Shown in pieces: positions 7,358 to 15,258 of a DNA stretch of 16,454 nucleotides. The position numbers were made by a program, and so were the translations under genes. The notes below the pieces were generated by a model, which searched no databases, was not told the DNA's origin, and saw nothing but the letters and a program-made list of their open reading frames with translations. The stretch lies in assembly GCA_002493085.1 (NCBI GenBank), contig DKXQ01000131.1:1-16454 (forward strand), read 5' to 3'. This DNA is from Lachnoclostridium sp. UBA7122 (lineage in GTDB: Bacteria; Bacillota; Clostridia; Lachnospirales; Lachnospiraceae). How positions within the stretch are numbered: position 1 is the stretch's first letter; each line of letters starts with the position of its first letter.

Positions 7358-9491
7358 TTTTAAAATATTCCTCCAGTACATTTCTGTCTTTTTTTACAAC
7401 ATACCCACTGCCGCCACGTCCTTTTACATCTTCTGCCATGCTTAAAATAAGAATTGGCTTATTACTATTTTTATTAGCAGTAAACACGCAAAACCATCCT
7501 AGTTCAGTTCCTTTAACATCTTCTTTTGAAGCTTTTATCTCTGCTGTTCCGGTTTTTCCAGCCAGTAAAATATCTTCCATATATGCCGCATGTCCTGTCC
7601 CATGTTCTGAACTGACCGTGCCTTCAAGAGCATCTCTTATAATATCCGCATTTTCCTTTGAAAACGCCTGTTTAATCCAGGTTTCCGGCTTTTTTTCTTC
7701 ATTATAGAGCAGAGATGGCTTTAAAATATTCCCATCATTAAAAAAACCTGTATACAGCAAAGCTAAATGTACTGGATTAACCAGAACCTGTCCCTGTCCA
7801 TATCCACTGTCAGCAAGCTGTATCTCTGTTTCTATGCTGCCATTATTGGAAAACTGTGACTCTGAAACAGAAATTTCAAATGGCAGTTTTTTACAAAATC
7901 CAAACTGTAGAAGGCTTTTTTCCAGATTTTTACTGCCTATGCGCAGTGCCAGTTTAGCAAAATAGATATTGTCAGAATTAATTAAAGCATTTTTCAAATT
8001 AGCAGGATTAGTTTCATGTAAAGTTGTGATATAATACCCTCCCCAGCTCTTATCTTTTTGCCAGCTAAGCCCTTCATTTCCAAAGTCTTCTTCTGGATTT
8101 AACACTCCCGTTTCCAGCCCTGCTGCTGCAATAACTGGTTTAAATGCAGAACCAGGACAGAGTTTTTGCCGGAATCTGTTATAAAGCGGTTTTTTCTTAT
8201 CTTTATTTAGTGATGTCCACAACTTTTCTGACATTCCATATATAAAATCATTACTGTCAAAAGATGGCGTACTGGTTAATGCCAATACTTCGCCTGTACA
8301 TGGATTTATTGCAACTGAGCAGCTTTTATCATCCTGGAAACTTTTGTATAATGCCTTTTGTAACTCTGCGTCTATTGTTAATTTTACCGTCTGTCCATCT
8401 ATCTTAACAGTTTCAGCAAGTACAGTTACCACCTTGCCAGCACTGTCCATAATAGATATTTTATAACCATCCTGCCCTTTAAGTTCACTTTCATAAAGTG
8501 CTTCTATTCCTGACCTTCCAATAATGCTGCTGGCACTGTATCCCTCACCAGGGTGGTTTTGTAAATCTTCAGCAGTTACACCCTGTACATATCCAGTCAG
8601 ATGTGATGCTGCCTTTCCTAAAGGATAATTCCTGACTTTTACATCTGTAATCATAACACCTGGAATTTTAAGCAGTTTTTCCTTTAGCCCAGCTTTCATA
8701 CTTACACTTCCGGATTCCAGTACCAGTCCAGGTAAAGATAATTCAGGAATTGTCTTGACAGGTACAAATGAATCATTCTTCACCCACTTTTGTGACAATT
8801 TTTTTATCACAGCCTTCTTTGACATTCCCAGAAGTTTTGCAAACTTCTGGATGCTTTTATTTCCTTCTTCCAGTTTACCTGGAATAATCCCAACAGAAGA
8901 CGCAGTTGTCCAGCCGGCAAGTTCTTTGCCATTTCTGTCAACAACCACTCCCCGCTTTGCTTCCTGCTTAGTTACCTTCACTTTATAATCTGGCTCTAAA
9001 TCTGGAAAAATTAAATTATCCTTCCAGACAAGCTTATATCCTCCACTTTGTCCATTTTTTGTAAAAACAGCCGTATTCTGGAAAGCTATCTTGCCTGCAA
9101 TACTATCCATTACTGTTTTATAAGAAATAACAGCACTATAGCTGTTGTTTTTCCTGACATTAGCAATTTGTATGCTGATATTATCTGCTTCTATGCCATT
9201 ATATATATTTTTATTGCGCTTAAGAAAGTCATCATAAGAAATATGCTCCTTGCTTTCATCTGCCAGCATTTCATACATCTTGTCAAAATGGCCTGCTCCA
9301 GCATATGACATATAAATTTGTAACAAGTCTTCTGGTTTATCTGCCTTTGCAGCATCTGTTATAAAATCTGGTACCAGTGATTTATCCTGTAGCAATTTGC
9401 ATATTGCAAGCAAAGCAAATGTTAATAAAGCCATTATCAATATAACTACAAGTATAGTTTTCCTGTTTCTTTTACTTATTCTGCCTTTCAT
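7347..9491 (-). CDS. MecA-type class B penicillin-binding protein (NTF2-like N-terminal domain)
   Basis: Numbered from the in-frame ATG at 9506 (719 aa), this has a short basic tail and a membrane span at about 17-37. An NTF2-like MecA_N-type domain follows at about 55-165, then a dimerisation domain (about 180-350, starting RGVVVDRNGKELA). The transpeptidase domain has SAFK (453-456), SDN (511-513) and KTGT (651-654). This order is that of PBP2a (MecA) and enterococcal PBP5, enzymes that keep cross-linking peptidoglycan when other PBPs are inhibited. The ATG at 9491 is preferred because a weak GGGGG site sits 8 bases upstream and the 9506 ATG has none. It is first in the two-PBP operon, whose promoter carries two BlaI-type dyads, implying beta-lactam induction. 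Resistance is inferred, not shown; some clostridial housekeeping PBPs share this domain order. Confidence 0.87.
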   Translation of the reverse strand: MKGRISKRNRKTILVVILIMALLTFALLAICKLLQDKSLVPDFITDAAKADKPEDLLQIYMSYAGAGHFDKMYEMLADESKEHISYDDFLKRNKNIYNGIEADNISIQIANVRKNNSYSAVISYKTVMDSIAGKIAFQNTAVFTKNGQSGGYKLVWKDNLIFPDLEPDYKVKVTKQEAKRGVVVDRNGKELAGWTTASSVGIIPGKLEEGNKSIQKFAKLLGMSKKAVIKKLSQKWVKNDSFVPVKTIPELSLPGLVLESGSVSMKAGLKEKLLKIPGVMITDVKVRNYPLGKAASHLTGYVQGVTAEDLQNHPGEGYSASSIIGRSGIEALYESELKGQDGYKISIMDSAGKVVTVLAETVKIDGQTVKLTIDAELQKALYKSFQDDKSCSVAINPCTGEVLALTSTPSFDSNDFIYGMSEKLWTSLNKDKKKPLYNRFRQKLCPGSAFKPVIAAAGLETGVLNPEEDFGNEGLSWQKDKSWGGYYITTLHETNPANLKNALINSDNIYFAKLALRIGSKNLEKSLLQFGFCKKLPFEISVSESQFSNNGSIETEIQLADSGYGQGQVLVNPVHLALLYTGFFNDGNILKPSLLYNEEKKPETWIKQAFSKENADIIRDALEGTVSSEHGTGHAAYMEDILLAGKTGTAEIKASKEDVKGTELGWFCVFTANKNSNKPILILSMAEDVKGRGGSGYVVKKDRNVLEEYFKNAD

Positions 9492-9528
9492 TATAAAAAC
9501 CCCCATTTCTTGTCTGTCAGTCTATTTT

Positions 9529-9550
9529 AAATCTTACTTATGTAAGATTT
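9529..9550. promoter_or_regulatory. BlaI-type operator dyad 1 (promoter-downstream)
   Basis: AAATCTTAC and GTAAGATTT form perfect 9-bp arms around the centre TTAT. The core TTAC-N4-GTAA matches the half-site and spacing of known bla/mec operators (consensus around TACA-N2-TGTA). It lies just downstream of the predicted transcription start near 9556, where a bound repressor would block elongation or open-complex formation. Confidence 0.75.
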
Positions 9551-9562
9551 GCTTATTGTTAT

Positions 9563-9580
9563 ATATTACATCAGTAATAT
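9563..9580. promoter_or_regulatory. BlaI-type operator dyad 2 (overlapping the promoter)
   Basis: ATATTAC and GTAATAT are perfect 7-bp arms around ATCA, giving TATTAC-N4-GTAATA, the arm sequence I recall for staphylococcal bla operators. It covers the -10 and part of the spacer. Its centre is 32 bases from that of dyad 1, about three helical turns, so two dimers could bind on one face. Confidence 0.75.
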
Positions 9581-9591
9581 TTAATTGTCAA
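9563..9591 (-). promoter_or_regulatory. sigma-A promoter of the two-PBP operon
   Basis: On the minus strand a perfect TTGACA (9591-9586), a 17-base spacer and a weaker TAATAT (-10, 9568-9563) are read. The -10 lies inside operator dyad 2. Start of transcription is expected near 9556, leaving a leader of about 65 bases that carries dyad 1. Confidence 0.7.
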
Positions 9592-9613
9592 GTTTAAATT
9601 ATATGGCTCTGGC
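9583..9613 (-). repeat. right copy of inverted repeat flanking the bla/PBP block
   Basis: Inverted mate of 68-98: the outer 13 bases (9601-9613) are identical and 25 of 31 match overall. The inner part includes the -35 of the PBP promoter. AATTTT directly follows it at 9614-9619 and also occurs at 56-61 beyond the left copy, but six bases separate the latter from the repeat and the word is low-complexity, so a target duplication is doubtful. Confidence 0.6.
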
Positions 9614-9631
9614 AATTTTAATAGTCTAATC

Positions 9632-9660
9632 TTTACACAGACGGAGCTGTTTGTTATAAT
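9632..9660 (+). promoter_or_regulatory. near-consensus promoter of the DUF4869/P-loop operon
   Basis: TTTACA (9632-9637), a 17-base spacer and TATAAT (9655-9660). Start of transcription is expected near 9667. It faces away from the PBP operon promoter and lies outside the inverted repeat. No operator-like dyad overlaps it, suggesting steady expression. Confidence 0.8.
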
Positions 9661-9694
9661 CTAAATAAAATCTTGAAGAAAAGAAGGTGGTTTC

Positions 9695-10144
9695 ATGCTG
9701 TATATCCATGTAGGCCAGATAGAAAGGGAATGTATAAGGACAATAGACCCTTATTTTAACCGGAATAAATCTAAAGACTGGTTTAACCGGGATGACGTTA
9801 AAAGAATTATTAAAAATATAGATTTATCTGTAGCTGTAAAAGATGAATATATTGAGTCACCTGTATTTGGTGGCATGTCACCTACAAAGCTGTCAACAGG
9901 GTGTAAAGCGGTTATTTTAATGGCCGTGCTTGAAAAACCTTATATTTATGCAACGAAATGTGGGGACAATTGTGTCACAGATATTTTAGAAATTGCCAGT
10001 AAAAAAGATGTCCATATTACATTACACCATATTATGCAATTTCCAGAATCAGGTTTTGAAGCAGTGATGGCTGAATCGGAAAAGAAGATATGTACATTTG
10101 GAGGGTTTGTTGATGAATACTATAGAATTCGAGATAATTTCTAA
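9695..10144 (+). CDS. DUF4869 family protein of unknown function
   Basis: A 149-aa soluble protein with no signal or membrane segment. Recognisable family stretches are the start (MLYIHVGQ), the middle (DEYIESPVFGGMSPTKLSTG), the segment CGDNC near residues 90-94 (Cys90, Cys94), and HHIMQFPESGFEAV near 110-123. I recognise this as the DUF4869 pattern from memory; its biochemical role is not known to me. The two cysteines two to four residues apart and the His pair might bind metal, but that is speculation. The start is set by AAGGTGG at 9684-9690. The next gene begins inside it with a 32-base overlap, so translation of the pair is coupled and they probably act together. Confidence 0.75.
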   Translation: MLYIHVGQIERECIRTIDPYFNRNKSKDWFNRDDVKRIIKNIDLSVAVKDEYIESPVFGGMSPTKLSTGCKAVILMAVLEKPYIYATKCGDNCVTDILEIASKKDVHITLHHIMQFPESGFEAVMAESEKKICTFGGFVDEYYRIRDNF

Positions 10145-11195
10145 CCAGTACGTGTGTAAATTTTATTTTGAAAGAAGGATAAATGTTATTAAAGGAGACA
10201 GTGGTACTGGCAAAACCTCTTTATTGGAACTTGTGAGGGATACATCTCCTGATATTGTTAAAAATATTTCTTTAGATGTACTGGTTGCCGATGACCTTGG
10301 CTGGAGAGCTTTGATGACTGCTTCAAAGAATGTTATAATTATTTTTGATGATTCTAATGTGATTGACAGTGCTGAATTTGCAAAATGTTGTTATGAGTAT
10401 GTTGTTAAAAATAATTTATATTTATTAATTTTTAACAGGGAAAGTTTAAAAATAGAACAAAATAGTGAAGAATCTGGATATATGCCGCACATATCTTATA
10501 GCATGGACTCAATATACCGTTTATGCAATGATGGCATTAATCATTGGTTAGAACCATTTTATAATTTAAATGCATTTAACCAGTCTTCTAAATTGGATAT
10601 TTGTATTACAGAAGATTCTTCAGGAGGGTTTGAATTTTTTGATAAACTTTTAAATGCAGTTTCTGTGGAACATTCTGATGGTGGAAAAAGTGCAATTGTT
10701 GATAAAATTGAAAGAATGTCAATAAAAGACAAAAATATACTTGTTATATTTGACAGGGCAGCGTTTGGATGTGAAATTGAAAAATTTGTGAACAAGTTGA
10801 GAGATTACAATATAACAGTCTTAGATTCTTATGAGTGTTTTGAAGAATTATTGTTACGTAGTAACTTATTTATAAATAATCAGAAGGTTACACATGTGTT
10901 TAATAATTTGTCTGCTTATGCTAATAAATATTGTTTGTCATGGGAAGAATTTTTTGAAAAATTTCTTGCTTATATAACTACAGAAAAGCCATATAAGTAT
11001 TCACATGGGAAGAAGTTGAGGGAATGTTATTTTGAAGAATGTGGTTCATTTCCATTTTGCACTTTTGAATTGTCCCAAAAATGTGACCTGAATATTAAGG
11101 AAAGTAAACTGGACTGGTTATTAAAGGATACTAAATACTCATATCTTTTAACTTTCCATGAAAAAAATCTTGCTAAGAAAATGTCTGCTTTTTAG
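10113..11195 (+). CDS. P-loop NTPase-like protein partnered with DUF4869
   Basis: A 360-aa protein from the ATG at 10113, which has GGAGGG 7 bases upstream; a TTG at 10098 in frame lacks such a site. Walker A is GDSGTGKTS at about residues 28-36. A candidate Walker B is NVIIIFDDS (Asp79-Asp80). The ATPase part is very small, with no clear signature motif. The second half has an acidic LDICITEDSSGGFEFFDKLL stretch (Glu167) and ILVIFDRAAFG (Asp214), spaced like the Glu and Asp motifs of a TOPRIM fold, but the usual DxD reads DRA. A C-terminal cluster Cys305, Cys310, Cys316, Cys324 could bind zinc. Strongly AT-rich. No family is recognised with confidence; OLD-like/DUF4435-like proteins are the nearest analogy. 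The gene overlaps the DUF4869 gene by 32 bases. A defence or NTP-dependent regulatory role is inference only. Confidence 0.7.
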   Translation: MNTIEFEIISNQYVCKFYFERRINVIKGDSGTGKTSLLELVRDTSPDIVKNISLDVLVADDLGWRALMTASKNVIIIFDDSNVIDSAEFAKCCYEYVVKNNLYLLIFNRESLKIEQNSEESGYMPHISYSMDSIYRLCNDGINHWLEPFYNLNAFNQSSKLDICITEDSSGGFEFFDKLLNAVSVEHSDGGKSAIVDKIERMSIKDKNILVIFDRAAFGCEIEKFVNKLRDYNITVLDSYECFEELLLRSNLFINNQKVTHVFNNLSAYANKYCLSWEEFFEKFLAYITTEKPYKYSHGKKLRECYFEECGSFPFCTFELSQKCDLNIKESKLDWLLKDTKYSYLLTFHEKNLAKKMSAF

Positions 11196-11236
11196 GGATT
11201 GCTTGTGAACTGGACAGTTAAAAGTTCTATATTAAT

Positions 11237-11263
11237 TATACTGAACACCGAAAACATTTACAG
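11237..11263 (+). repeat. IS630 left terminal repeat with TA target
   Basis: Starting TATACTG and ending TTTACAG, this matches the inverted complement of 12456-12482 at 20 of 27 positions. The first TA (11237-11238) is the likely duplicated target dinucleotide. Confidence 0.75.
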
Positions 11264-12480
11264 CAACTTATGCCGCATTTTTATCGTCACTTAAAAAAGC
11301 AAAAGTGTTTTCTCCGACGGGAACAAGATTGTGGAAAAGATGTACACCTTTTCCGATTAATTGGTTTATTTTTTGTTTGTTTTTTCCATCTGTGCTGCTT
11401 ATAATGGAATCTATTTTTTGTTTGAATGAGTCAAAGTCGTAATAGTATTTAGACGAAATTTCCCCTTTGACAAACTTCCAGACCCGTTCTATCAAATTAA
11501 GGTTTGGACTGTATGGCGGTATGTATTCAAGCTGGATATCCAGCTGGTTGGCAAGCTCCTGCACAATGCTGCATTTTTGATACCTTGCATTATCAAGCAC
11601 CAGATGGATTTTTTTCCCACTATACTCAGTTGCAACCTTCCGCAGCATGTCGCAGACTTCCGTAGCGGTTATGTAGCTGTCATTTGCGACAACAAGCATT
11701 TTTTTAGAAACATAATCCAGTGCACCAAGGACATTGTAGCGCATGCGCCCAGAAAATGTCCTGACATAACGCCGCACCCTGCCATAAATATGCCCAAGGA
11801 AATCACACCCCCATCACAAAATGGGATGCATCCATGAACAGCAGCGATATTTCACCACTCTCAGCCTTTTTCATCAGCGGTTCCAGGACGGCATCAAAGA
11901 AATTTTTCTGTTTTTTAGTGTCTGCCTTGGCAGGGAGGGAGCCACACTTCAGCCATTTGAAGCCGTTTTTTTTAGAAAGCGTTCAACGCAGGAGCGTGAA
12001 ACTTTAACATGGAATTTATCTTCAATCATATCCACTATCTCCTGACGTGTGCGGTAATTGCCTGATTCCAATTCGGTGAGGATTTGTTGTTCGATTCCTG
12101 CACACTTTCCCTGCCGTCCGCTGCCAGATTTTATTACCATTAAGTCAGATACAGGCTGTTCCCTCAGTTGTTTTTTCAAAGTCCACATACTTTTTTCACA
12201 TAATCCCGTCAGTTTTACAGCATCCTTAACAGGCATACCAATAGCAAGGAGAATGATTGCTATAAATCTTTTTGCTAAAGTTACTGGCAAAAATAATTGT
12301 AAAAATTCTATCACCTGCTGAAAAATACCAGCCGCATTTTCAGGTATTTTTATTTCCAAAAGATTATGTTCCTGATTGGATTCTTTTTTCATAGCGCAGC
12401 ACCTCCAAGAGTTTTTTTAAGTATACCTCAAAACGTCTTAGTTATGCAAGTTTATCTGTAAATTTCATTGACGTGCAGTA
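11239..12480 (-). mobile_element. IS630-family insertion sequence, 1242 bp
   Basis: The element is bounded by imperfect terminal inverted repeats and a TA on each side, the target and duplication typical of IS630/Tc1-mariner elements. It carries one transposase gene in three frame pieces on the minus strand. It sits 41 bases after the P-loop gene stop and just before a large hairpin at 12486-12540. It interrupts no recognisable gene. Without the missing or extra bases in the transposase the copy is probably immobile unless slippage restores the frame. Confidence 0.85.
11268..12392 (-). pseudogene. IS630-family DDE transposase, two frame breaks
   Basis: Three consecutive minus-strand pieces make one transposase of about 375 codons. 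Piece one (12392 to about 11966, 147 aa to its stop) has the helix-turn-helix regions. Piece two (about 11973-11803) is in another frame and contains the first catalytic Asp in LLFMDASHF (codon 11830-11832). Piece three (to 11268) has the second Asp in HLVLDNARY and the Glu in NLIERVW. The first break is at a run of eight A (11966-11973 as T on plus), reading A AAA AAA C, where a -1 slip would restore the frame; this could be programmed. The second is at five G (11808-11812 as C), where four would be in frame; this looks like a one-base insertion. Pieces one and three share a frame, as expected from one loss plus one gain. Confidence 0.85.
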
Positions 12481-12482
12481 TA
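12456..12482 (-). repeat. IS630 right terminal repeat with TA target
   Basis: Inverted mate of 11237-11263, 20 of 27 positions identical. The outer TA (12481-12482) is the second copy of the target dinucleotide. Confidence 0.75.
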
Positions 12483-12485
12483 AAA

Positions 12486-12540
12486 TATCTGGATTGTACC
12501 TGCATTTAAGAGATATTGGTACAGGTACAATCTACAGATA
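12486..12540 (-). terminator. large hairpin between the surface-protein remnant and the IS
   Basis: GATTGTACCTG (12492-12502) pairs perfectly with CAGGTACAATC (12522-12532). The stem extends with TATCTG (12486-12491) and CAGATA (12535-12540) after a 2-base bulge; the loop is 19 bases. On the minus strand only TTTTAT follows. It could be a weak terminator for the surface-protein gene, whose stop is at 12573. Confidence 0.45.
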
Positions 12541-12572
12541 AATCATTTTATATATTGTTTGGTATAGAAATT

Positions 12573-15083
12573 TTATTTCTTTGTTTTTACAACTTTAAAT
12601 TTAGACCATCTGGAATAATATTTCTTTCCAGTAACAGTTTTATAAGTCCTGACCCTTACATAATACTTTTTCTTTGCTTTTAATTTACCAGTTGTAAGCT
12701 TTATAATGGATTTTTTCTTAATAGTTTTTATTACAGTTGTTTTACCCTTAAACTTTTTATTAGTAGAATATTGTACCTGGTATCCAGTAATGGAATAAGG
12801 CTGTTTTTTCCATTTTACAGTAAATCCTTTATGCTTTGGTTTTACCTTGCCTTTAACTGGTGTTCCCTTTGGAATTATCTTAAAACTTTTAGTAACACTT
12901 CCGTAATAATCTCCTTCACCATAAACAGTTACATATGCAGTTCCAACATTTATGTTATATAAATACGAAACTGTATACTCCTTATCTTTTATAAGTTCCA
13001 ATGAACCATTTAGAACTGTTATCTTTGCCTACCATTCCTATTTGTTACAATAATTTTACAACTTACTTGCTTTCCATCAACAGATGCTTTTATTATTGCT
13101 GTACCTTCTGAAATTGCAGATATAACACCATCACTATTTACTTTTGCAATCTTTTCATTATCTGAAACCCACACTAATTTCCTATTAGTTGCATTTACAG
13201 GAGTAATAGTTGCTGTAATGAGTTTTTTTGTACCTTTTTCCAATTCTGCATATATATCAGACAATAGTAAATTTTCCACAGCAACATAACCACTAGAAGT
13301 TTCAAATAAATGTTCTTTTGTTTTGCCTGTATCTGGACTAAGCACATTAACACTTTTAGAATTTAAAGAAACAGAATTAATAGAAGCTTCTGTTCCTTTA
13401 TCCACCTCAATATTTTTAAAAAATATCTGTTTCATATTTCCTTCATCTGTGATACTTGAAACAGTACAATCAACAAGTCCCAAATTTTCTCCAATACATT
13501 TTAATGAATATCCTTTATTTTCAGGAAAATAAATATATTTAACATAATCATCATCAAGAGGCTGGTAATATACATAATAGTATACACCATTTTTATAACC
13601 GTAAATTTCTTCACCATCTGTTGCTGTTACTATAACGTTTCCATCACTGTCATACAAACAACATCAACAGGACATGCTACTGTAATACCAAGCAGCGCCT
13701 CATTCCTGTCTTGTGTAAAAACTGAGTCCTTAAAAGACTCTAGTGCATTTGAAACATGCCCTGACACATTATAACATTCACTCCAGTCTGAAAATGACTT
13801 TTCCATCATACTCTGCAAAGTCTTTTCACCTTCTATACGTGTCTGCCACAACATATACATACTATAATATAATTCTTTTGCTGCTTCATTCTGCTTGGAA
13901 GTTCCAATAGATGCATTATATTTCTTCTGGTTTTCCAAAACCCAGCTACTCAGGCAGTTTCCTATATATACTTCTGAACGCATACAATCTTTAAGCCTCT
14001 GAACATCACCTGTATGTAAAAAAGTATTTGAAAATGAAACGCCAAAATCATAACTTGATTTTATAATTTTGGAAACCGGAAAAGCATCACATGCCTTGTC
14101 AACAGCAATATCAACTAACTCCCCAACTCCTGCTTCTATAATTGTATCCCTCAAATATTTCATAGTTTCTTCTACACTATTTGAAATAGTATAGCGCAAA
14201 TTACCTACTGCTTTTTGTACAACATCATTTTTACAATTTGCTTCCAGGTAAGACAACATTTCACAATACATTTCATCTGCATTTGCTAATGCTTCCATTT
14301 CGTAAAACTTATTAAGTGTATCTTTTGTAATTGAAGCAAATTCAAAAACATTGCCAAATACATTCAGACCTTTTGAAATAGAAGATGCAAGTTCCTTAGA
14401 CTGCATAAATCCATATAATTTCTGGTTAACCTCTGTTGTTCTGGTCCTAATAAAAAAAATTTTTCAGTTGTGTTCTGATACCATCTATTATTTGAATTCG
14501 CTAAAGTTGAAAACAAAGTATCAAATGATTTATTATTTGCATCAAAATCAAATTTACTACTACCACCATTTGCTAAGTAATAATCCAAATTGTTTAAAAA
14601 TGTAGATTGTGTTACTTCTTTTACATTCTTTAATTCATCTGTGGTAAAACAATTTCAAAATCCTTGTTCATTTTCATAATTATTGTTACCTCTTATATTA
14701 TCAATAGTTGGTATTGCACTCGTACTTTTCCAGTTTATTTCACCCGATGAATTTAACCATTTCTTGATGCATGACCCATTCCAGCAATTTGAACCATAAT
14801 TTTTTCTATAAGAATTTGAATAGCCCAAAAACGCTGCATCGTAACTTTTATAACAAAGAATAGTATCACAAACCATTAATCTTCCATTTTCATCGTTCCC
14901 TACACATCGCCAATTTATTTTTTTACCATTATATGTTCCCATTTGAATAAAAAAGTCTTTCCAAATACTATCATCATCACTTGCTTGTACTATTTTTATA
15001 GCTTCTTGTGGTAAAATAATGCTAATAGCAATCACTATTATCATAATAACTGCAATCTTTTGTTTAAATGATTTTTTTTTCAT
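12573..15083 (-). pseudogene. decayed secreted multidomain surface protein (DUF6273-like, Big2, Fn3-like)
   Basis: Five collinear minus-strand pieces make one gene of about 830 codons. The N-terminus is a signal peptide (MKKKSFKQKIAVIMIIVIAI...) followed by a DUF6273-like domain with WRCVGNDENGRLMVCD and IKKWLNSSGEINW. A long helical region of unknown role comes next. A YDSDGNVIVTATDGE segment, a Big2-type Ig domain (KKLITATITPVNATNRKLVW) and a lysine-rich Fn3-like C-terminus (GYQVQYSTNKKFKGK, YYVRVRTYK) follow. Lesions are an in-frame TGA at 14655-14657 (reading continues in the same frame as FTTDELKNV), a slip at eight T (14452-14459 on plus as A), a frame change near 13640-13657 and another near 13022-13030. 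Long intact genes elsewhere argue against general sequencing error. The start has GAAGGGAG 9 bases upstream and overlaps the recombinase stump stop as ATGA. No sortase motif is seen. Confidence 0.8.
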
Positions 15084-15241
15084 TCTTTTTCTCCCTTCAA
15101 ATATTTAATAGTTGTAAGATTTTTAATTTTTTCTTTATGTTTCTCCGGCACTCCCATTTCCATCAGTGCTGTTTTCTGCCTGTCCTCTTTCTGCTCTTTT
15201 GTTGATACCCTCATGTACCCTATAATCTTTTTTTGTCCCAT
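15080..15241 (-). pseudogene. N-terminal stump of a serine recombinase (resolvase family)
   Basis: A 53-codon frame opens with ATG at 15241, preceded by GGAGGAAG. Residues 6-26 read IIGYMRVSTKEQ...DRQKTAL, the N-terminal signature of small serine recombinases; the catalytic serine would be Ser13. Similarity holds through MEMGVPEK (28-35). After that the sequence becomes lysine-rich and unrelated and stops at 15080-15082, while intact members are near 200 aa with a catalytic core and a helix-turn-helix. The 3' part has been lost and the remaining end is joined to the surface-protein leader: TGA of this frame overlaps ATG of the surface gene (ATGA). It is inactive as a recombinase. It might still be translated and feed ribosomes to the next gene. 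Confidence 0.75.
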
Positions 15242-15258
15242 AACTTCCTCCGATTATG

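Noticed and set aside
10098..10112. TTG start five codons upstream for the P-loop gene
   Set aside because: The GGAGGG ribosome site lies within these codons and is ideally spaced for the ATG at 10113.
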